64,000 nt of DNA from Pseudomonas yamanorum (GTDB lineage: Bacteria; Pseudomonadota; Gammaproteobacteria; Pseudomonadales; Pseudomonadaceae). Positions 20,289 through 30,006 of the stretch are shown piece after piece; the first letter of the stretch is position 1; each line of letters starts with the position of its first letter. The position numbers and the translations under genes were made by a program. The stretch lies in contig NZ_JACARE010000001.1 in NCBI RefSeq assembly GCF_013386765.1, positions 1-64,000 of the forward strand, read 5' to 3'. The notes under the pieces were generated by a model. The model was given only the letters and a program-made list of their open reading frames with translations. It made no database searches and had not been told where the DNA came from.

Positions 20289-21053
20289 ATGACATTGTCG
20301 CTGGAAGACATCGCCTGGCACCGTTCGGTGGGGCAAATGATAGACGCCTTGGACCAGCCCAATTTCTGGACGCAATTGGTGCGGTTGCTGGACCAGTACG
20401 TGCCGTTCGACAGTTGGGTGGTGTTGCTGTTCAGCAGCGAACACAAGCCTTTGGTGTTCGCCGAATGCCCGGGCCAGGACGGCGAGCCCGACCATCTGTT
20501 CCAGGATTACCTCAACGGCCTGTACCTGCTCGACCCCTTCTACATCGCCAGCCGCGAACACTCGCGCACCGGGCTGTTCCGCCTGGCCGAAGTGGCGCCG
20601 GAGCATTTCGAGCTGACCGAGTATTACCAGCGCTACTTCCGGCTGAACGTGGTGGCCGATGAAATCCAGTTCAATTGCCAGCAGCCCGACGGGCGAACCT
20701 TATGCCTGTCCCTGGGCTCCAGGCAGCGTTTTGAGCCGCAGCAGATTGCCCTGCTGTCGCTGATCCAGCCGTGGGTATTGAGCTTGCTGCGCCAGCGCCT
20801 GCCCCATGAACTCAACCAGGTGAGCGCCCCGCAGGCACCGATTCAGAACGATGACTGGGGCGCACAGTTAACCGCACGCGAGCTGGATGTGGGGCGCTTG
20901 ATGCTCAGTGGCTGTTCCAGCAAGGAAATTGCACGCAAGCTGGAAATCTCGGTGGAGACCGTGAAGGTTCACAAAAAGCACATGTACAGCAAGCTGGGAA
21001 TCAAATCCCAGTCGGAGCTGTTCTCGATTTTCCTGCAGGCTCAGACGAGCTGA
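20289..21053 (+). CDS. LuxR-family transcriptional regulator
   Basis: The 254-residue protein ends with a typical LuxR helix-turn-helix (LTARELDVGRLMLSGCSSKEIARKLEISVETVKVHKKHMYSKLG, shown here as two adjoining parts: residues about 190-215 and 216-235). The N-terminal 170 residues form no autoinducer-binding domain I can recognise and probably sense another ligand. Divergent placement 94 bases from the amidase suggests that it controls the amidase and perhaps the PuuP-like permease. The 3' end overlaps the convergent hypothetical gene by 53 bases. Confidence 0.85.
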   Translation: MTLSLEDIAWHRSVGQMIDALDQPNFWTQLVRLLDQYVPFDSWVVLLFSSEHKPLVFAECPGQDGEPDHLFQDYLNGLYLLDPFYIASREHSRTGLFRLAEVAPEHFELTEYYQRYFRLNVVADEIQFNCQQPDGRTLCLSLGSRQRFEPQQIALLSLIQPWVLSLLRQRLPHELNQVSAPQAPIQNDDWGAQLTARELDVGRLMLSGCSSKEIARKLEISVETVKVHKKHMYSKLGIKSQSELFSIFLQAQTS

Positions 21054-21645
21054 ATCGGCCCCAGGAGCTCAACCAGTCCAGGAGTTTGATTACAACTTCC
21101 TTGACGAACGCCGGTGTGGCTTCATTTTTGGCGACGGCCTCGGCATAGCCTTTGAAGATTGACATCAGGCTCCCCTGGGCGGCGCCACGGATCGACGTTT
21201 CCAGGCCGTCGTTCAGGGTTTTCTCCAGCCCGGTTTTTGCACCGGCCATCATGCCGACGGCGCTGCCATCCGACTTTTCTACACCCAGGGCCATGTTGCT
21301 GAGGCCGGGGAACATCCATGTTTTGTTGCCGACGGCACCGGCGATGTTCTGCGTCATGTTCTTCCGAGCATCCTCAGGTCTCACCTCGGCGCCCGAGTGC
21401 GGCGCATCGGCCTCCTGACGTTCGGCGCCCTTCTGGCTCAGCAGAAACCTGACGACAGGGTTGTCGTACACCGCCTCTGCATGACGCTCACGCCGCTCCT
21501 GCGTCGGGTCATCCGCTTGGGGTGTTACTTCGTGCTGCGGTGTCAGATCGTTCGCGCTCACTCGATCGTTTTTTGAAAGCGCCGTTTGTTGAGGCAGAGA
21601 CGGTGACAAATAGCGATCAGGGGCAATTGAGGCACTGACAGTCAT
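21001..21645 (-). CDS. Hypothetical protein, no signal peptide
   Basis: I do not recognise this 214-residue protein. The first 100 residues are polar and rich in Ser, Thr, Pro, Gln and charged residues; the middle (about 105-180) is Gly/Ala-rich with a helix-forming pattern, including GLSNMALGVEKSDG and SLMSIFKGYAEAVAKNE, and ends in an amphipathic helix. The start lacks a strong ribosome binding site. It overlaps the end of the LuxR gene by 53 bases on the opposite strand. Composition with a disordered, Ser-rich N-terminus and no signal peptide would fit a substrate of a contact-dependent secretion system, but this is only a suggestion. The frame being a shadow is unlikely because most of it overlaps no other gene. 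Confidence 0.6.
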   Translation of the reverse strand: MTVSASIAPDRYLSPSLPQQTALSKNDRVSANDLTPQHEVTPQADDPTQERRERHAEAVYDNPVVRFLLSQKGAERQEADAPHSGAEVRPEDARKNMTQNIAGAVGNKTWMFPGLSNMALGVEKSDGSAVGMMAGAKTGLEKTLNDGLETSIRGAAQGSLMSIFKGYAEAVAKNEATPAFVKEVVIKLLDWLSSWGRFSSSEPAGKSRTAPTGI

Positions 21646-21846
21646 AACAATTCACTCATGGCAGAAGTTGACATACGGGATTCGCGTCCTGCGTCCATAG
21701 TGGCAATCGCCCGCAGAAGAGTTCCCACAAACAGGCAGCACAGTGGCCAATAAATGCGCACCAGAGCGGTCAATCCTTGTCCGGGCTTTGAGGACAGGCG
21801 CAGAATGGCGGATCGACCTGTAGAGTTGAACCTGAGGAAAAACCGT

Positions 21847-23466
21847 ATGAGCCTGTCGTTACTAAGCCGTTACGCGTTCTTTGCCGTCTGCGTCATTTTC
21901 ACCCTCGCCAGCATGCCGTTTATCGAACACGAGTGGGTGTGGCCGATTGCCGTGGTGACCGGCATCCTTAGCCTGATCGGCATTTTCGACCTGCTGCAAA
22001 GCCCTCACGCGGTACGCCGCAACTACCCGATCCTGGGCAATATCCGTTACCTGGTGGAGGCCATCCGCCCGGAAGTCCGCCAGTACCTGCTGGAGTCCGA
22101 CAGCGACGCCCTGCCCTTCTCCCGCGCCCAGCGCTCGCTGGTCTATTCGCGCGCCAAGAATGAAAGCGCCGACAAACCCTTCGGCACCCTGATCGACGTG
22201 TACCAGTCGGGCTTTGAGTTTATCGGCCACTCCATGCGCCCCGCGCCGTTGAGCGACCCCAGCGCGTTTCGCGTGATCGTCGGCGGCCCGCAGTGCAAGC
22301 AACCGTACTCGGCCTCGGTGTTCAACATCTCGGCCATGAGCTTCGGCTCGTTGAGCGCCAACGCGATTCGCGCCCTCAACCAGGGTGCCAAGCTGGGCAA
22401 CTTCGCCCACGACACCGGCGAAGGCAGCATCAGCCCCTACCACCGGGAAAACGGCGGCGACCTGACCTGGGAACTGGGCAGCGGCTACTTCGGCTGCCGC
22501 ACCAGCACCGGCCTGTTCGACCCGGAACGCTTCGCCGCACAGGCGCAGAACCCGCAAGTGCGGATGATCGAAATCAAGATGAGCCAGGGCGCCAAGCCGG
22601 GCCATGGCGGGATCCTGCCCAAGCACAAAGTCACCCAGGAAATCGCGGATACCCGCGGCATCATGATGGGCGAAGACTGCATCTCGCCGTCGCGCCACAG
22701 CGCGTTTTCCACCCCCATCGAAATGATGCAGTTCATCGCCCAATTGCGTGAACTGTCGGGCGGCAAGCCGGTGGGCTTCAAGTTCTGCCTGGGCCACCCG
22801 TGGGAATTCATGGGCATCGCCAAGGCCATGCTCGAAACCGGCATCCTCCCGGACTTTATCGTGGTGGACGGCAAGGAAGGCGGCACCGGCGCGGCGCCCG
22901 TGGAGTTCACCGACCACATCGGCGTGCCCCTGCGTGAAGGCCTGTTGTTCGTGCACAACACCCTGGTGGGCCTGAACCTGCGGGACAAGATCAAGCTCGG
23001 CGCCAGCGGCAAGATCGTCAGCGCGTTCGACATCGCCAGCGTCCTGGCCATCGGCGCCGACTGGGCCAACTCGGCGCGGGGCTTCATGTTCGCCATCGGC
23101 TGCATCCAGTCGCAAAGCTGCCACACCAACAAATGCCCCACCGGCGTGGCCACCCAGGACCCGTTGCGCCAACGCGCGCTGGTGGTGCCGGACAAGGCCC
23201 AGCGGGTGTTCAACTTCCACCGCAACACCCTGAAGGCCCTGGCCGAAATGCTCGCCGCGGCCGGCCTCGATCACCCCTCGCAACTGTCGGCCAAGCACCT
23301 GGTGCGGCGCATGTCGGCCACCGAGATCAAGCTGTTCTCGCAGCTGCATGTGTTCCTCAAGCCTGGGGAACTGCTGACCGGCGAGGTGAATGGCGAGTTC
23401 TATTCGCGCATGTGGCAGATGGCGCGGGCGGACAGTTTTGAGCCCAATGAAATTGCGGCGGCTTAA
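21847..23466 (+). CDS. FMN-binding glutamate synthase family protein
   Basis: The 539-residue protein resembles the central and FMN-binding part of glutamate synthase large subunit without the glutaminase domain. Two membrane-spanning helices occupy residues about 7-55. The flavin-binding barrel follows, with SFGSLSANAIRALNQGA, DTGEGSISPYH, MSQGAKPGHGG, VDGKEGGTGAAP and the cysteine cluster CIQSQSCHTNKCPTGVAT, which may hold a 3Fe-4S cluster. The start at 21847 is chosen for the membrane segment and the TGAGGAAAA site; a longer frame exists to 21754. A reaction cannot be assigned, and it is likely a membrane-bound oxidoreductase. Its stop codon overlaps that of the convergent gtr gene. Confidence 0.85.
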   Translation: MSLSLLSRYAFFAVCVIFTLASMPFIEHEWVWPIAVVTGILSLIGIFDLLQSPHAVRRNYPILGNIRYLVEAIRPEVRQYLLESDSDALPFSRAQRSLVYSRAKNESADKPFGTLIDVYQSGFEFIGHSMRPAPLSDPSAFRVIVGGPQCKQPYSASVFNISAMSFGSLSANAIRALNQGAKLGNFAHDTGEGSISPYHRENGGDLTWELGSGYFGCRTSTGLFDPERFAAQAQNPQVRMIEIKMSQGAKPGHGGILPKHKVTQEIADTRGIMMGEDCISPSRHSAFSTPIEMMQFIAQLRELSGGKPVGFKFCLGHPWEFMGIAKAMLETGILPDFIVVDGKEGGTGAAPVEFTDHIGVPLREGLLFVHNTLVGLNLRDKIKLGASGKIVSAFDIASVLAIGADWANSARGFMFAIGCIQSQSCHTNKCPTGVATQDPLRQRALVVPDKAQRVFNFHRNTLKALAEMLAAAGLDHPSQLSAKHLVRRMSATEIKLFSQLHVFLKPGELLTGEVNGEFYSRMWQMARADSFEPNEIAAA

Positions 23467-24974
23467 GAGCCGCTTGGAGGCATGTGTTTCATGACGATAT
23501 AACCATCGTCATGGAACATATAAATCGAATAAAACCGAGTGTCGACTACAGGCGAAATATCACTTTGCACGATGGCCGCTACAGGGTGGGTTTTATCTTG
23601 CCATCCCACATTGGGAATTCCGGCACGAATCATCGAATAGGGCAGCAACAGAAAGTTCGCCGATAACACATACGACATGACGGGAGTTACCGAGAGCGCT
23701 CCTTGCGCAGCGGGTAGCCAGAGTTCACTTTCATCAATCGAAAAATAGAAACTCTTTATATTTTTGAGCTGCGCATGCGCATTAATACTGGCGACCACGC
23801 TATTGACCAGACTGATATCCAGTTCTTTTTTTGCGCTCAACACTCGCCCATAACTATAGGAAAAATTCATTGCAAAAATGAGTGGCAATACAAGAACCCA
23901 CATAAAGTAGCGAGGCAACTTTCTCAACAACCAATAAACCAACAACAATATAAACGTAAATAAAGGCCCAACCGCCAACATCAACCTTGAGTCGCTTTGC
24001 TCAAAGCTGAACAGCACCATAACACCCGGGATACAGGTGACCAACAACAACGGCACCGACAAATAAATCCCTCCCACAAGGCCTTTTACCCCTACGCCAT
24101 CTCTGTATTTCAACACCGACAAACCGCCTCCTATATATCCCATGCCCGCCAGCACCATCATCAAGATGAAAAACCACCGGCTATCACCCGTGTACAGCGG
24201 GCTCAATGACGCCTCGATATGTTGAAAGCGGGTCAGCACCCGAGAAATCCAACTTGAATCAAAAGCGACTACACCCTGCCTGCTTCGGGACAGGAAGGGT
24301 GACACCACTCCCATATAAACAACCAGGGCAACTACCACTTGGGCACACTTGACAAAAACAAACAAACCCAGTTCGGAAAGTGTTTTTCTATTGACAAGGC
24401 CTTTATACAGTTCAATAGCGCATAGTGCGAAAAACACATTCATCAACGGCTGATAAATAGCCAGAGCGATCCATACCAGCAGCGCCGGAACCGTCCAATT
24501 CACCCATCGATATGGCGAGTTGAAGGTCACTGAGAATATCAAGGCGGCGATCCCTAACGTCGCTACCGGCCCGTCATAGTGATAGGTGAGGTTAGACAAA
24601 AAGAAAGGATTAAAAAATAAAGGAAGCACTACAACCGCACAGAAAAAATTGGCACGTTGAAAATAGTGCAGCATCAAACTCTGCAGCGCGAATGCCATGA
24701 TGGCTGTCGCTATCAGCAGAGCCAGAGGAAAGGAGTCGGGTATGCCCCCTGTAAACGATAGAAAATTGTAAAAAAAAGGCATCAAAAACCGCCCTTCCTT
24801 GATCCAGTCCACGTCACCGTCTACTGCACGATAGATGTCATCCACGTAGGGGTAATCCGCCAGGATCAGTGGAAATACATACACGATGGAAACGATCAAA
24901 AAAAACGCAAGCGCCTCTCTTTTTGACCAGTCGCGGAAAAACATCCGAGACGCTTCCGTCGTGTCAATACTCAT
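23463..24974 (-). CDS. GtrII-type polytopic glucosyltransferase
   Basis: The 503-residue protein has about eleven hydrophobic segments and the N-terminal loop motif ADYPYVDDIYRAVDG followed by DWIKEGR, typical of GtrII-family enzymes. In serotype-converting phages and genomic islands these transfer a glucose from a bactoprenol carrier onto the O antigen at the periplasmic face. The gene is clearly more AT-rich than its neighbours and has frequent A/T-ending codons, which suggests acquisition by transfer. Its ATG overlaps the stop of the upstream glycosyltransferase gene by four bases (ATGA), so it is the last gene of the gtr operon. Confidence 0.85.
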   Translation of the reverse strand: MSIDTTEASRMFFRDWSKREALAFFLIVSIVYVFPLILADYPYVDDIYRAVDGDVDWIKEGRFLMPFFYNFLSFTGGIPDSFPLALLIATAIMAFALQSLMLHYFQRANFFCAVVVLPLFFNPFFLSNLTYHYDGPVATLGIAALIFSVTFNSPYRWVNWTVPALLVWIALAIYQPLMNVFFALCAIELYKGLVNRKTLSELGLFVFVKCAQVVVALVVYMGVVSPFLSRSRQGVVAFDSSWISRVLTRFQHIEASLSPLYTGDSRWFFILMMVLAGMGYIGGGLSVLKYRDGVGVKGLVGGIYLSVPLLLVTCIPGVMVLFSFEQSDSRLMLAVGPLFTFILLLVYWLLRKLPRYFMWVLVLPLIFAMNFSYSYGRVLSAKKELDISLVNSVVASINAHAQLKNIKSFYFSIDESELWLPAAQGALSVTPVMSYVLSANFLLLPYSMIRAGIPNVGWQDKTHPVAAIVQSDISPVVDTRFYSIYMFHDDGYIVMKHMPPSGS

Positions 24975-26530
24975 TCTTCACACCCTCTGTTTTTCAGCGC
25001 TTGCTCATCCACGCTGTCATTGCGGGGGCAAATAGCGAATAGTTGAACCCTTGCAATTCCCGCGCTAAAACCCTGCAGCAGGCGCCAACTGTCGGGCAAC
25101 TTGAAGTGCAACGTATCAGCCTCCACATCACCCACCAGCCAGACCCGCCCCGACACGGGTGCGAGTGACGCAACGCCGTCCAGATAAACCTGTTCCGCCT
25201 TATCGTTAACAAGCGTCCATGTTTGATACCCATCAGGGCGTGCCGATGTGCCGTCGCTGTTCAACGGTGTGTAATACAGGGGGACGGTCTCATTTTTCAG
25301 GTAATAGAGCATTGGCAAATACATGAAACTATCCAGCACCAATACGCTATCGCCTGCTCGCAAAGAGACGCTGATATAGCCTGCCACTCGGTCAAACTGA
25401 CTGAATTCAAATACATCTTGCGGTTGTTTGGCGTAGATGATTCCCAAGCCACCGGCTTGCAGAATCGTCACGCCGGTCAACAAGCCAAACCCCACTATTT
25501 TGCTGCGTGCCCATAGCTGGCTTGCCGCCACCGCAACGATCATCGGGAAGGCCAGTGAACAAAACAAAAAATAGTGCGGAACAAACAATGGGTAAAAGCA
25601 GGAAACCAGCACCACCACCACTGGCGGCGCCCAGGCATAAATAACCAGCAACGCATGCCATCGCCGGGCACTGTCGTCCCTCACGACAATCATCACCGAC
25701 ACCATGAGCAACACAACCGGCACGCCATAGAATGCCCACACCGGCATCGCCAGGCCGTCACTGAAGTTTAGAAACTGCCAGAAAACGCTGACCACGTCCT
25801 TGATACTTGGCTGCTGGATCCAGTTAAACCCTGAGTACTTTATTTGATGCCAAAGATGAGGAACCCACGGTATGAACATCACCACAATAGCGACGTTGGC
25901 ACCCCACCAGGCGGGTAGCCTCAAAACGTTTTGCCCACCGCTGCGCGCCTTCGACAACCACAACAGGTACAGCCAGTGTGAGATGACGCATACACCTGTG
26001 AAGTAATGGGTATAGAACCCAGCAACCATCAGCAGACAATAGAGAAACAAAGGCCGTCGGTTGCCGGGGTTTTCCAGCCAATAGACCAGTGCAATTGTTG
26101 CCCCGAGCATCAATGCACCGTGCAACGCGTACATGCGAACTTCCTGACTGTAACGGACCGCAAAGGGCGACAGCGCCAGCAGAAAACCACCGACAATCAC
26201 CGTGGGCCAGCGACTGATCCGGCTCATTAACCACATCCCCAATACCACGGTTACCATACCGAACAAGGCACTCAGTGCCCGGGCGGCCAGCACGCTATCG
26301 CCCATGACCTGCATCCACCCGTGCAGCAGCCAATAATAGAGCGGCGGATGCACATCCCGGGTCGTATGGAACATAATTTCGGTAGGGGATTTAACGCTCA
26401 ACAAAATACTGAAAGCCTCGTCACTCCAGCCCCCGGCCGTATCGATATGGTGAAATCGAGCCCACCCGCCGACGATCAGGATCAACCCGTAAGCCAATAC
26501 TCTCGCCCGTTCGCTAGCCACAGAGCTCAT
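24971..26530 (-). CDS. GT39-like membrane glycosyltransferase
   Basis: This 519-residue membrane protein resembles the ArnT/PMT (GT-C) glycosyltransferases. The first periplasmic loop has WSDEAFSI with the Asp-Glu pair characteristic of catalysis, followed by [12 protein letters not shown] and a chain of about eleven hydrophobic helices and a C-terminal soluble domain. It probably uses a polyprenyl-phosphate sugar made by the GtrB-like enzyme upstream. It overlaps both neighbours by four bases, so translation is coupled. Finding two different GT-C enzymes after one gtrA/gtrB pair suggests two sugar modifications or a two-step decoration. Confidence 0.85.
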   Translation of the reverse strand: MSSVASERARVLAYGLILIVGGWARFHHIDTAGGWSDEAFSILLSVKSPTEIMFHTTRDVHPPLYYWLLHGWMQVMGDSVLAARALSALFGMVTVVLGMWLMSRISRWPTVIVGGFLLALSPFAVRYSQEVRMYALHGALMLGATIALVYWLENPGNRRPLFLYCLLMVAGFYTHYFTGVCVISHWLYLLWLSKARSGGQNVLRLPAWWGANVAIVVMFIPWVPHLWHQIKYSGFNWIQQPSIKDVVSVFWQFLNFSDGLAMPVWAFYGVPVVLLMVSVMIVVRDDSARRWHALLVIYAWAPPVVVVLVSCFYPLFVPHYFLFCSLAFPMIVAVAASQLWARSKIVGFGLLTGVTILQAGGLGIIYAKQPQDVFEFSQFDRVAGYISVSLRAGDSVLVLDSFMYLPMLYYLKNETVPLYYTPLNSDGTSARPDGYQTWTLVNDKAEQVYLDGVASLAPVSGRVWLVGDVEADTLHFKLPDSWRLLQGFSAGIARVQLFAICPRNDSVDEQALKNRGCEE

Positions 26531-27489
26531 GCTTTCTCCATGGAGGCCGGTTGATTCTGTACTTCACCGGCAACTATTTTGCTGGCGATCACATACCTGG
26601 GCCGGTGCTTGGACTCCATATAAATCCGCCCCACATACTCGCCCAGGATCCCGATCCCGATCAGTTGCACCCCACCCAAAAACAGGATCGCCGTCATCAA
26701 TGAGGGATACCCGGGTACTTCGTTACCCCAGAAAATCTTGTCCAGCACCATGTAGCCCGCATACAGCAACGCCAGCAATGAGATACAGCAGCCGATGTAA
26801 CTCCACAGGCGCAACGGCAAGGTGCTGAACGACGTAATGCCCTCCAGCGCCAGGTTCCACAATTTCCAGGCGCTGAACTTGCCTTTGCCGGCACTGCGCC
26901 TGGCCCGGTCATACTCAACGATCACCGTGTTAAAACCGGCCCAGGACAACACGCCCTTCATAAACAGCTGCTGTTCCGGAAGGGTCTTGAGCACGTCCAC
27001 CACCTTGCGGTCCAGCAGGCGAAAGTCGCCGACGTTTTCCTCGATATGCGGGTTGGCGATGTGGTTGAGCAGGCGATAAAACAACGAGGCACTCTGGCGT
27101 TTGAAGTAGCTGTCGCTCGAACGGTCCCGCCGCTTGGCCAGCACCACCTGCGCGCCGTGTTGCCATTCGAGGATCAGACGCGGGATCACCGCCACCGGAT
27201 CCTGCAGGTCCACGTCCATGGGAATCACCGCCTCGCCGCTGGCATATTCGAGCCCGGCAAAGAGCGCCGGCTCCTTGCCGAAATTGCGCGAAAAGTTGAT
27301 CAGTACCACATGGCGGTCTGCCAGGGCGATGGCCCGGGCATACTCGGCAGTGCGGTCGCTGCTGCCATCGTTGATAAACACGATCTCGACGCAGTGAGCC
27401 TGCAACCCGGGCTCCTCGCGCACTGCCCGGTAAAACCGGCCGAGCGCCTGTTCCTCATTGAACACCGGCACGATCAGAGAGAGTTTCAT
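26527..27489 (-). CDS. gtrB: Bactoprenol glycosyltransferase, GtrB-like
   Basis: The 320-residue enzyme is a family 2 glycosyltransferase with DPM1-like core: [13 protein letters not shown] at the N-terminus, [33 protein letters not shown] (the DxD type metal site) and [11 protein letters not shown], then two C-terminal membrane helices near residues 225-290. It is expected to load glucose or another sugar onto undecaprenyl phosphate at the cytoplasmic face. The ATG at 27489 overlaps the gtrA stop by four bases; the longer frame to 27591 would lie inside gtrA. Confidence 0.92.
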   Translation of the reverse strand: MKLSLIVPVFNEEQALGRFYRAVREEPGLQAHCVEIVFINDGSSDRTAEYARAIALADRHVVLINFSRNFGKEPALFAGLEYASGEAVIPMDVDLQDPVAVIPRLILEWQHGAQVVLAKRRDRSSDSYFKRQSASLFYRLLNHIANPHIEENVGDFRLLDRKVVDVLKTLPEQQLFMKGVLSWAGFNTVIVEYDRARRSAGKGKFSAWKLWNLALEGITSFSTLPLRLWSYIGCCISLLALLYAGYMVLDKIFWGNEVPGYPSLMTAILFLGGVQLIGIGILGEYVGRIYMESKHRPRYVIASKIVAGEVQNQPASMEKA

Positions 27490-27860
27490 GAGCCACCCCC
27501 ACGAAACACCACACACTTGGAAAACAGAAAGCCACAGAACAGGCTCAACAACGAAAAGCTCACCAGCGTCACCAGGCCAGGCAGGCGCCACAGGTCCGCC
27601 AGCCAGCCCACGGCCAGACTCAGAGCGCCCATGAACCCCATGAACAGCAGATAACGCCCCAGCGTGGCCTCGGCGACGAAGGTGTACATTGCGTTGGCGT
27701 AGAAAGAAAAAGAGGCCGCCGCGCAGAAAGCCAGCAAGTTGCTCAGCGCCTGGTTGAGTTCAAAGAAGCTGCGAAACACAAAAAACAGCTGCCAATGAAT
27801 CAGGGTATTGGCGATACCCACCAAGGTGTAGGTGGAAAATCCCTTCCAGACTCTGTGCAT
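27486..27860 (-). CDS. gtrA: GtrA-family flippase
   Basis: The roughly 124-residue protein has four hydrophobic segments and the GtrA opening [17 protein letters not shown] with [11 protein letters not shown] in the middle. GtrA-type proteins flip the bactoprenol-linked sugar across the inner membrane. I use the ATG at 27860; the alternative is a TTG at 27893. It is the first gene of the four-gene gtr operon. Confidence 0.9.
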   Translation of the reverse strand: MHRVWKGFSTYTLVGIANTLIHWQLFFVFRSFFELNQALSNLLAFCAAASFSFYANAMYTFVAEATLGRYLLFMGFMGALSLAVGWLADLWRLPGLVTLVSFSLLSLFCGFLFSKCVVFRGGGS

Positions 27861-28045
27861 GCCAGTGCCACCCGTGATGGTGGTGTTCAGCAAGCCACGT
27901 GTTGTACACGGCGTCTACTGTCAGAAATAACAGGTAGTACCCACTTTACGACGCACGGTAGGGTTGTCTGCCCGCCTTAAACACGTTGAACTGTGCAGCC
28001 TTCCTCCCGCCCGCCGGGCAGCGAGTCGTGCAAAGGACTGACCCC

Positions 28046-28330
28046 ATGTTGAAAGTAATCGCCGAAGACTTCATCAAACCCGAACACCTCGACACCGTGC
28101 GCCCGTGGTACGCCGAACTGGTGGAGAAAACTCGCCAGGAACCGCTGTGTATCGCCTACGATCTGTTCATCGACCAGAAAGACCCGGGGCACTTCATCTT
28201 TGTCGAGCAATGGCCCGACCAGGCCGCGCTGGATACGCACTGCCAGACGGAACACTTCACCCGGCTGGTGCCGCAGATCAACGAATACCAGGCCAAACAC
28301 TGCCGGGTGTTGTTGATGGATGCGTTCTGA
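28046..28330 (+). CDS. Antibiotic biosynthesis monooxygenase (ABM) family protein
   Basis: This 94-residue protein is a small ABM/YgiN-like dimeric alpha-beta barrel protein with LKVIAEDFIKPEHLDTV at the start, then CIAYDLFIDQKDPGHFIFVEQWPDQAALDTH and HFTRL. Members are quinol monooxygenases, dioxygenases or mutarotases without cofactor. The ATG at 28046 has AAGGAC upstream; the open frame to 27986 is unconserved. The cupin gene follows 64 bases later on the same strand, so they may be co-transcribed. Substrate unknown. Confidence 0.85.
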   Translation: MLKVIAEDFIKPEHLDTVRPWYAELVEKTRQEPLCIAYDLFIDQKDPGHFIFVEQWPDQAALDTHCQTEHFTRLVPQINEYQAKHCRVLLMDAF

Positions 28331-28394
28331 AAACCTGACCCTTTCCCGCTGAACCGGACCACCGAACGGCATCGCAGAAACAAGGAGCTTCACC

Positions 28395-28691
28395 ATGCCG
28401 TTACTGGATTTCACCGCCCTCGCTGCACAACTGCCTGACACCTGGAAATCTACCCGCCTGGGCCAGGTCGGCCCGGCGCGGATCAAGGTGTTGCGCATGG
28501 ACGCGCAGGCCTACGAAGAAGAAACCCACGACTACAACGAAGGCCTGCTGGTGATCGACGGGCATTTGCGCCTGTCCATCGGTGAGGAGGCTATCGACGT
28601 GGGCGCCGGCCAGATGTACCTGGTGGAAGCCGGCATCGCCCACGCTGTGCTCGCTGGCAGCCATGGCACCCTGGTGATCATCGATGTTTAA
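28395..28691 (+). CDS. Small cupin-domain protein
   Basis: The 98-residue protein is a single conserved cupin barrel: EETHDYNEGLLVIDGHLRLSI corresponds to the first cupin motif and MYLVEAGIAHAVLAGSHGTLVIIDV to the second. The metal-binding histidine of the first motif is present (THDYNE), while the spacing is typical for small sugar- or metal-binding cupins. AAGGAGC precedes the ATG. Function is not predictable beyond binding of a small ligand. Confidence 0.85.
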   Translation: MPLLDFTALAAQLPDTWKSTRLGQVGPARIKVLRMDAQAYEEETHDYNEGLLVIDGHLRLSIGEEAIDVGAGQMYLVEAGIAHAVLAGSHGTLVIIDV

Positions 28692-28836
28692 TCAACATCA
28701 GTGAGACATTCTGTAAATACCCCGCCTTTGCAATTGCTTACAAATACCGCCAACCTGCGCCCCGCCCGACGTACGGCTCGACAAAAGCCGTCGTCCACTT
28801 GTCATTACTAAACCCTTTGTTCAAGAGCCCGCTGCC

Positions 28837-29961
28837 ATGCTGAACGGACGCGACCCGCGCATCGATTTTTTTCGGGGCCTGGCGTTGATCTTCATTTTCT
28901 GGGATCACGTGCCCCACAACCCTCTCGGCCAGATCACCCTGCGCAACTTCGGTTTCAGTGACGCGGCGGAAGTCTTCGTGTTCCTGGCCGGTTATGCGGC
29001 GGTGCTGGCCTACGGCAAGATCCTGCAGCGCGACGGCTACCTGATTGCCTGTGTAAAGATCTGGCGGCGCACCTGGGTGCTGTACGTGGTGCACATCTTT
29101 TTACTGGCGATGCTGATGGGCATCGTGTTCTTCGCCAACAGCCATGTGGAAACCCGCGACCTGGTCGAAGAGATGGGCCTGACGCATTTCGTCACCCACC
29201 CCCAGCAAGCCTTGGTGGATGAACTGCTGTTGCGCTTCAAACCCAACCTGATGGACCCGTTGCCACTGTATATCGTGCTGCTGGGCTGCCTGCCGCTGGT
29301 GCTGCCGTTGCTGCTGCGCAAGACCTGGGCGGTGGTGGCGGTTTCGCTGGCGGTGTACCTGCTGGCCCCGCACCTGGGCTGGAACCTGGCAGCGATTGCC
29401 GACGGTGTGTGGTACTTCAACCCGGTGACCTGGCAGTTACTGTTTGTGCTGGGCGGTGCGGCGGCGATTCATGCGCAGCAGCCACGACCGGCGCAAACCC
29501 GTGGGCTGCTGCGCCAGCCGTTGTTCGTCGCGGCGGCGGTGTATGCGCTGGTGGCGGGCGTCATTACGATCTCGTGGCGCTGGCCCGAAATCCACGACGC
29601 GGTGATGCCGTCGGTGCTCAGTGACCTGCTCTACCCCATCAGCAAGACCGACCTGTCGCCAGTGCGTTTGCTGCATTTCCTGGCCCTGGCCTACGTCACC
29701 GCCAAGCTGCTGCCCGGCCATGGCTGGACGCAAAACTGGCTGGCGCAACAAACCTGTCGCATGGGCCGCTACTCCCTGGAAGTGTTCTGCCTGGGGGTGC
29801 TGCTGGCGCCGTTGGCGGACATGGTCAATGCGATCACCGGCGATGCCTTCGCCATGCAAATCTTCACCGCCATGGTGGGTGCCGGGTTGATGGCGCTGCT
29901 GGGGGCCTGGCTGGACTTGAACAAGCGGCTCACCCAACCGACGCGCGTCGCCACCGCGTGA
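28837..29961 (+). CDS. opgC: OpgC-like periplasmic glucan modification protein
   Basis: This 374-residue inner-membrane protein belongs to the OpgC family of acyltransferase-like proteins, which add succinyl groups to osmoregulated periplasmic glucans. The start RDPRIDFFRGLALIFIFWDHVPHNPL, followed by FSDAAEVFVFLAGYAA and LKRTW-like RRTWVLY, is typical, and there are about ten hydrophobic segments. It stands alone and ends at a strong terminator shared with the convergent permease gene. Confidence 0.9.
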   Translation: MLNGRDPRIDFFRGLALIFIFWDHVPHNPLGQITLRNFGFSDAAEVFVFLAGYAAVLAYGKILQRDGYLIACVKIWRRTWVLYVVHIFLLAMLMGIVFFANSHVETRDLVEEMGLTHFVTHPQQALVDELLLRFKPNLMDPLPLYIVLLGCLPLVLPLLLRKTWAVVAVSLAVYLLAPHLGWNLAAIADGVWYFNPVTWQLLFVLGGAAAIHAQQPRPAQTRGLLRQPLFVAAAVYALVAGVITISWRWPEIHDAVMPSVLSDLLYPISKTDLSPVRLLHFLALAYVTAKLLPGHGWTQNWLAQQTCRMGRYSLEVFCLGVLLAPLADMVNAITGDAFAMQIFTAMVGAGLMALLGAWLDLNKRLTQPTRVATA

Positions 29962-29965
29962 AAAA

Positions 29966-29992
29966 CAAAAAGCCCCGAAAGGGGCTTTTTGT
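29966..29992. terminator. Bidirectional intrinsic terminator
   Basis: AAAAAGCCCC-GAAA-GGGGCTTTTT forms a stem with a tetraloop and T-runs on both strands (29967-29990). It lies between opgC and the convergent ProY-like permease gene and can end both transcripts. Confidence 0.9.
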
Positions 29993-30006
29993 TGAGCGCA
30001 GAAACA

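Noticed and set aside
21862..23349. 495-residue open frame on the minus strand
   Set aside because: Antisense to the glutamate-synthase-like gene, which has clear conserved motifs.
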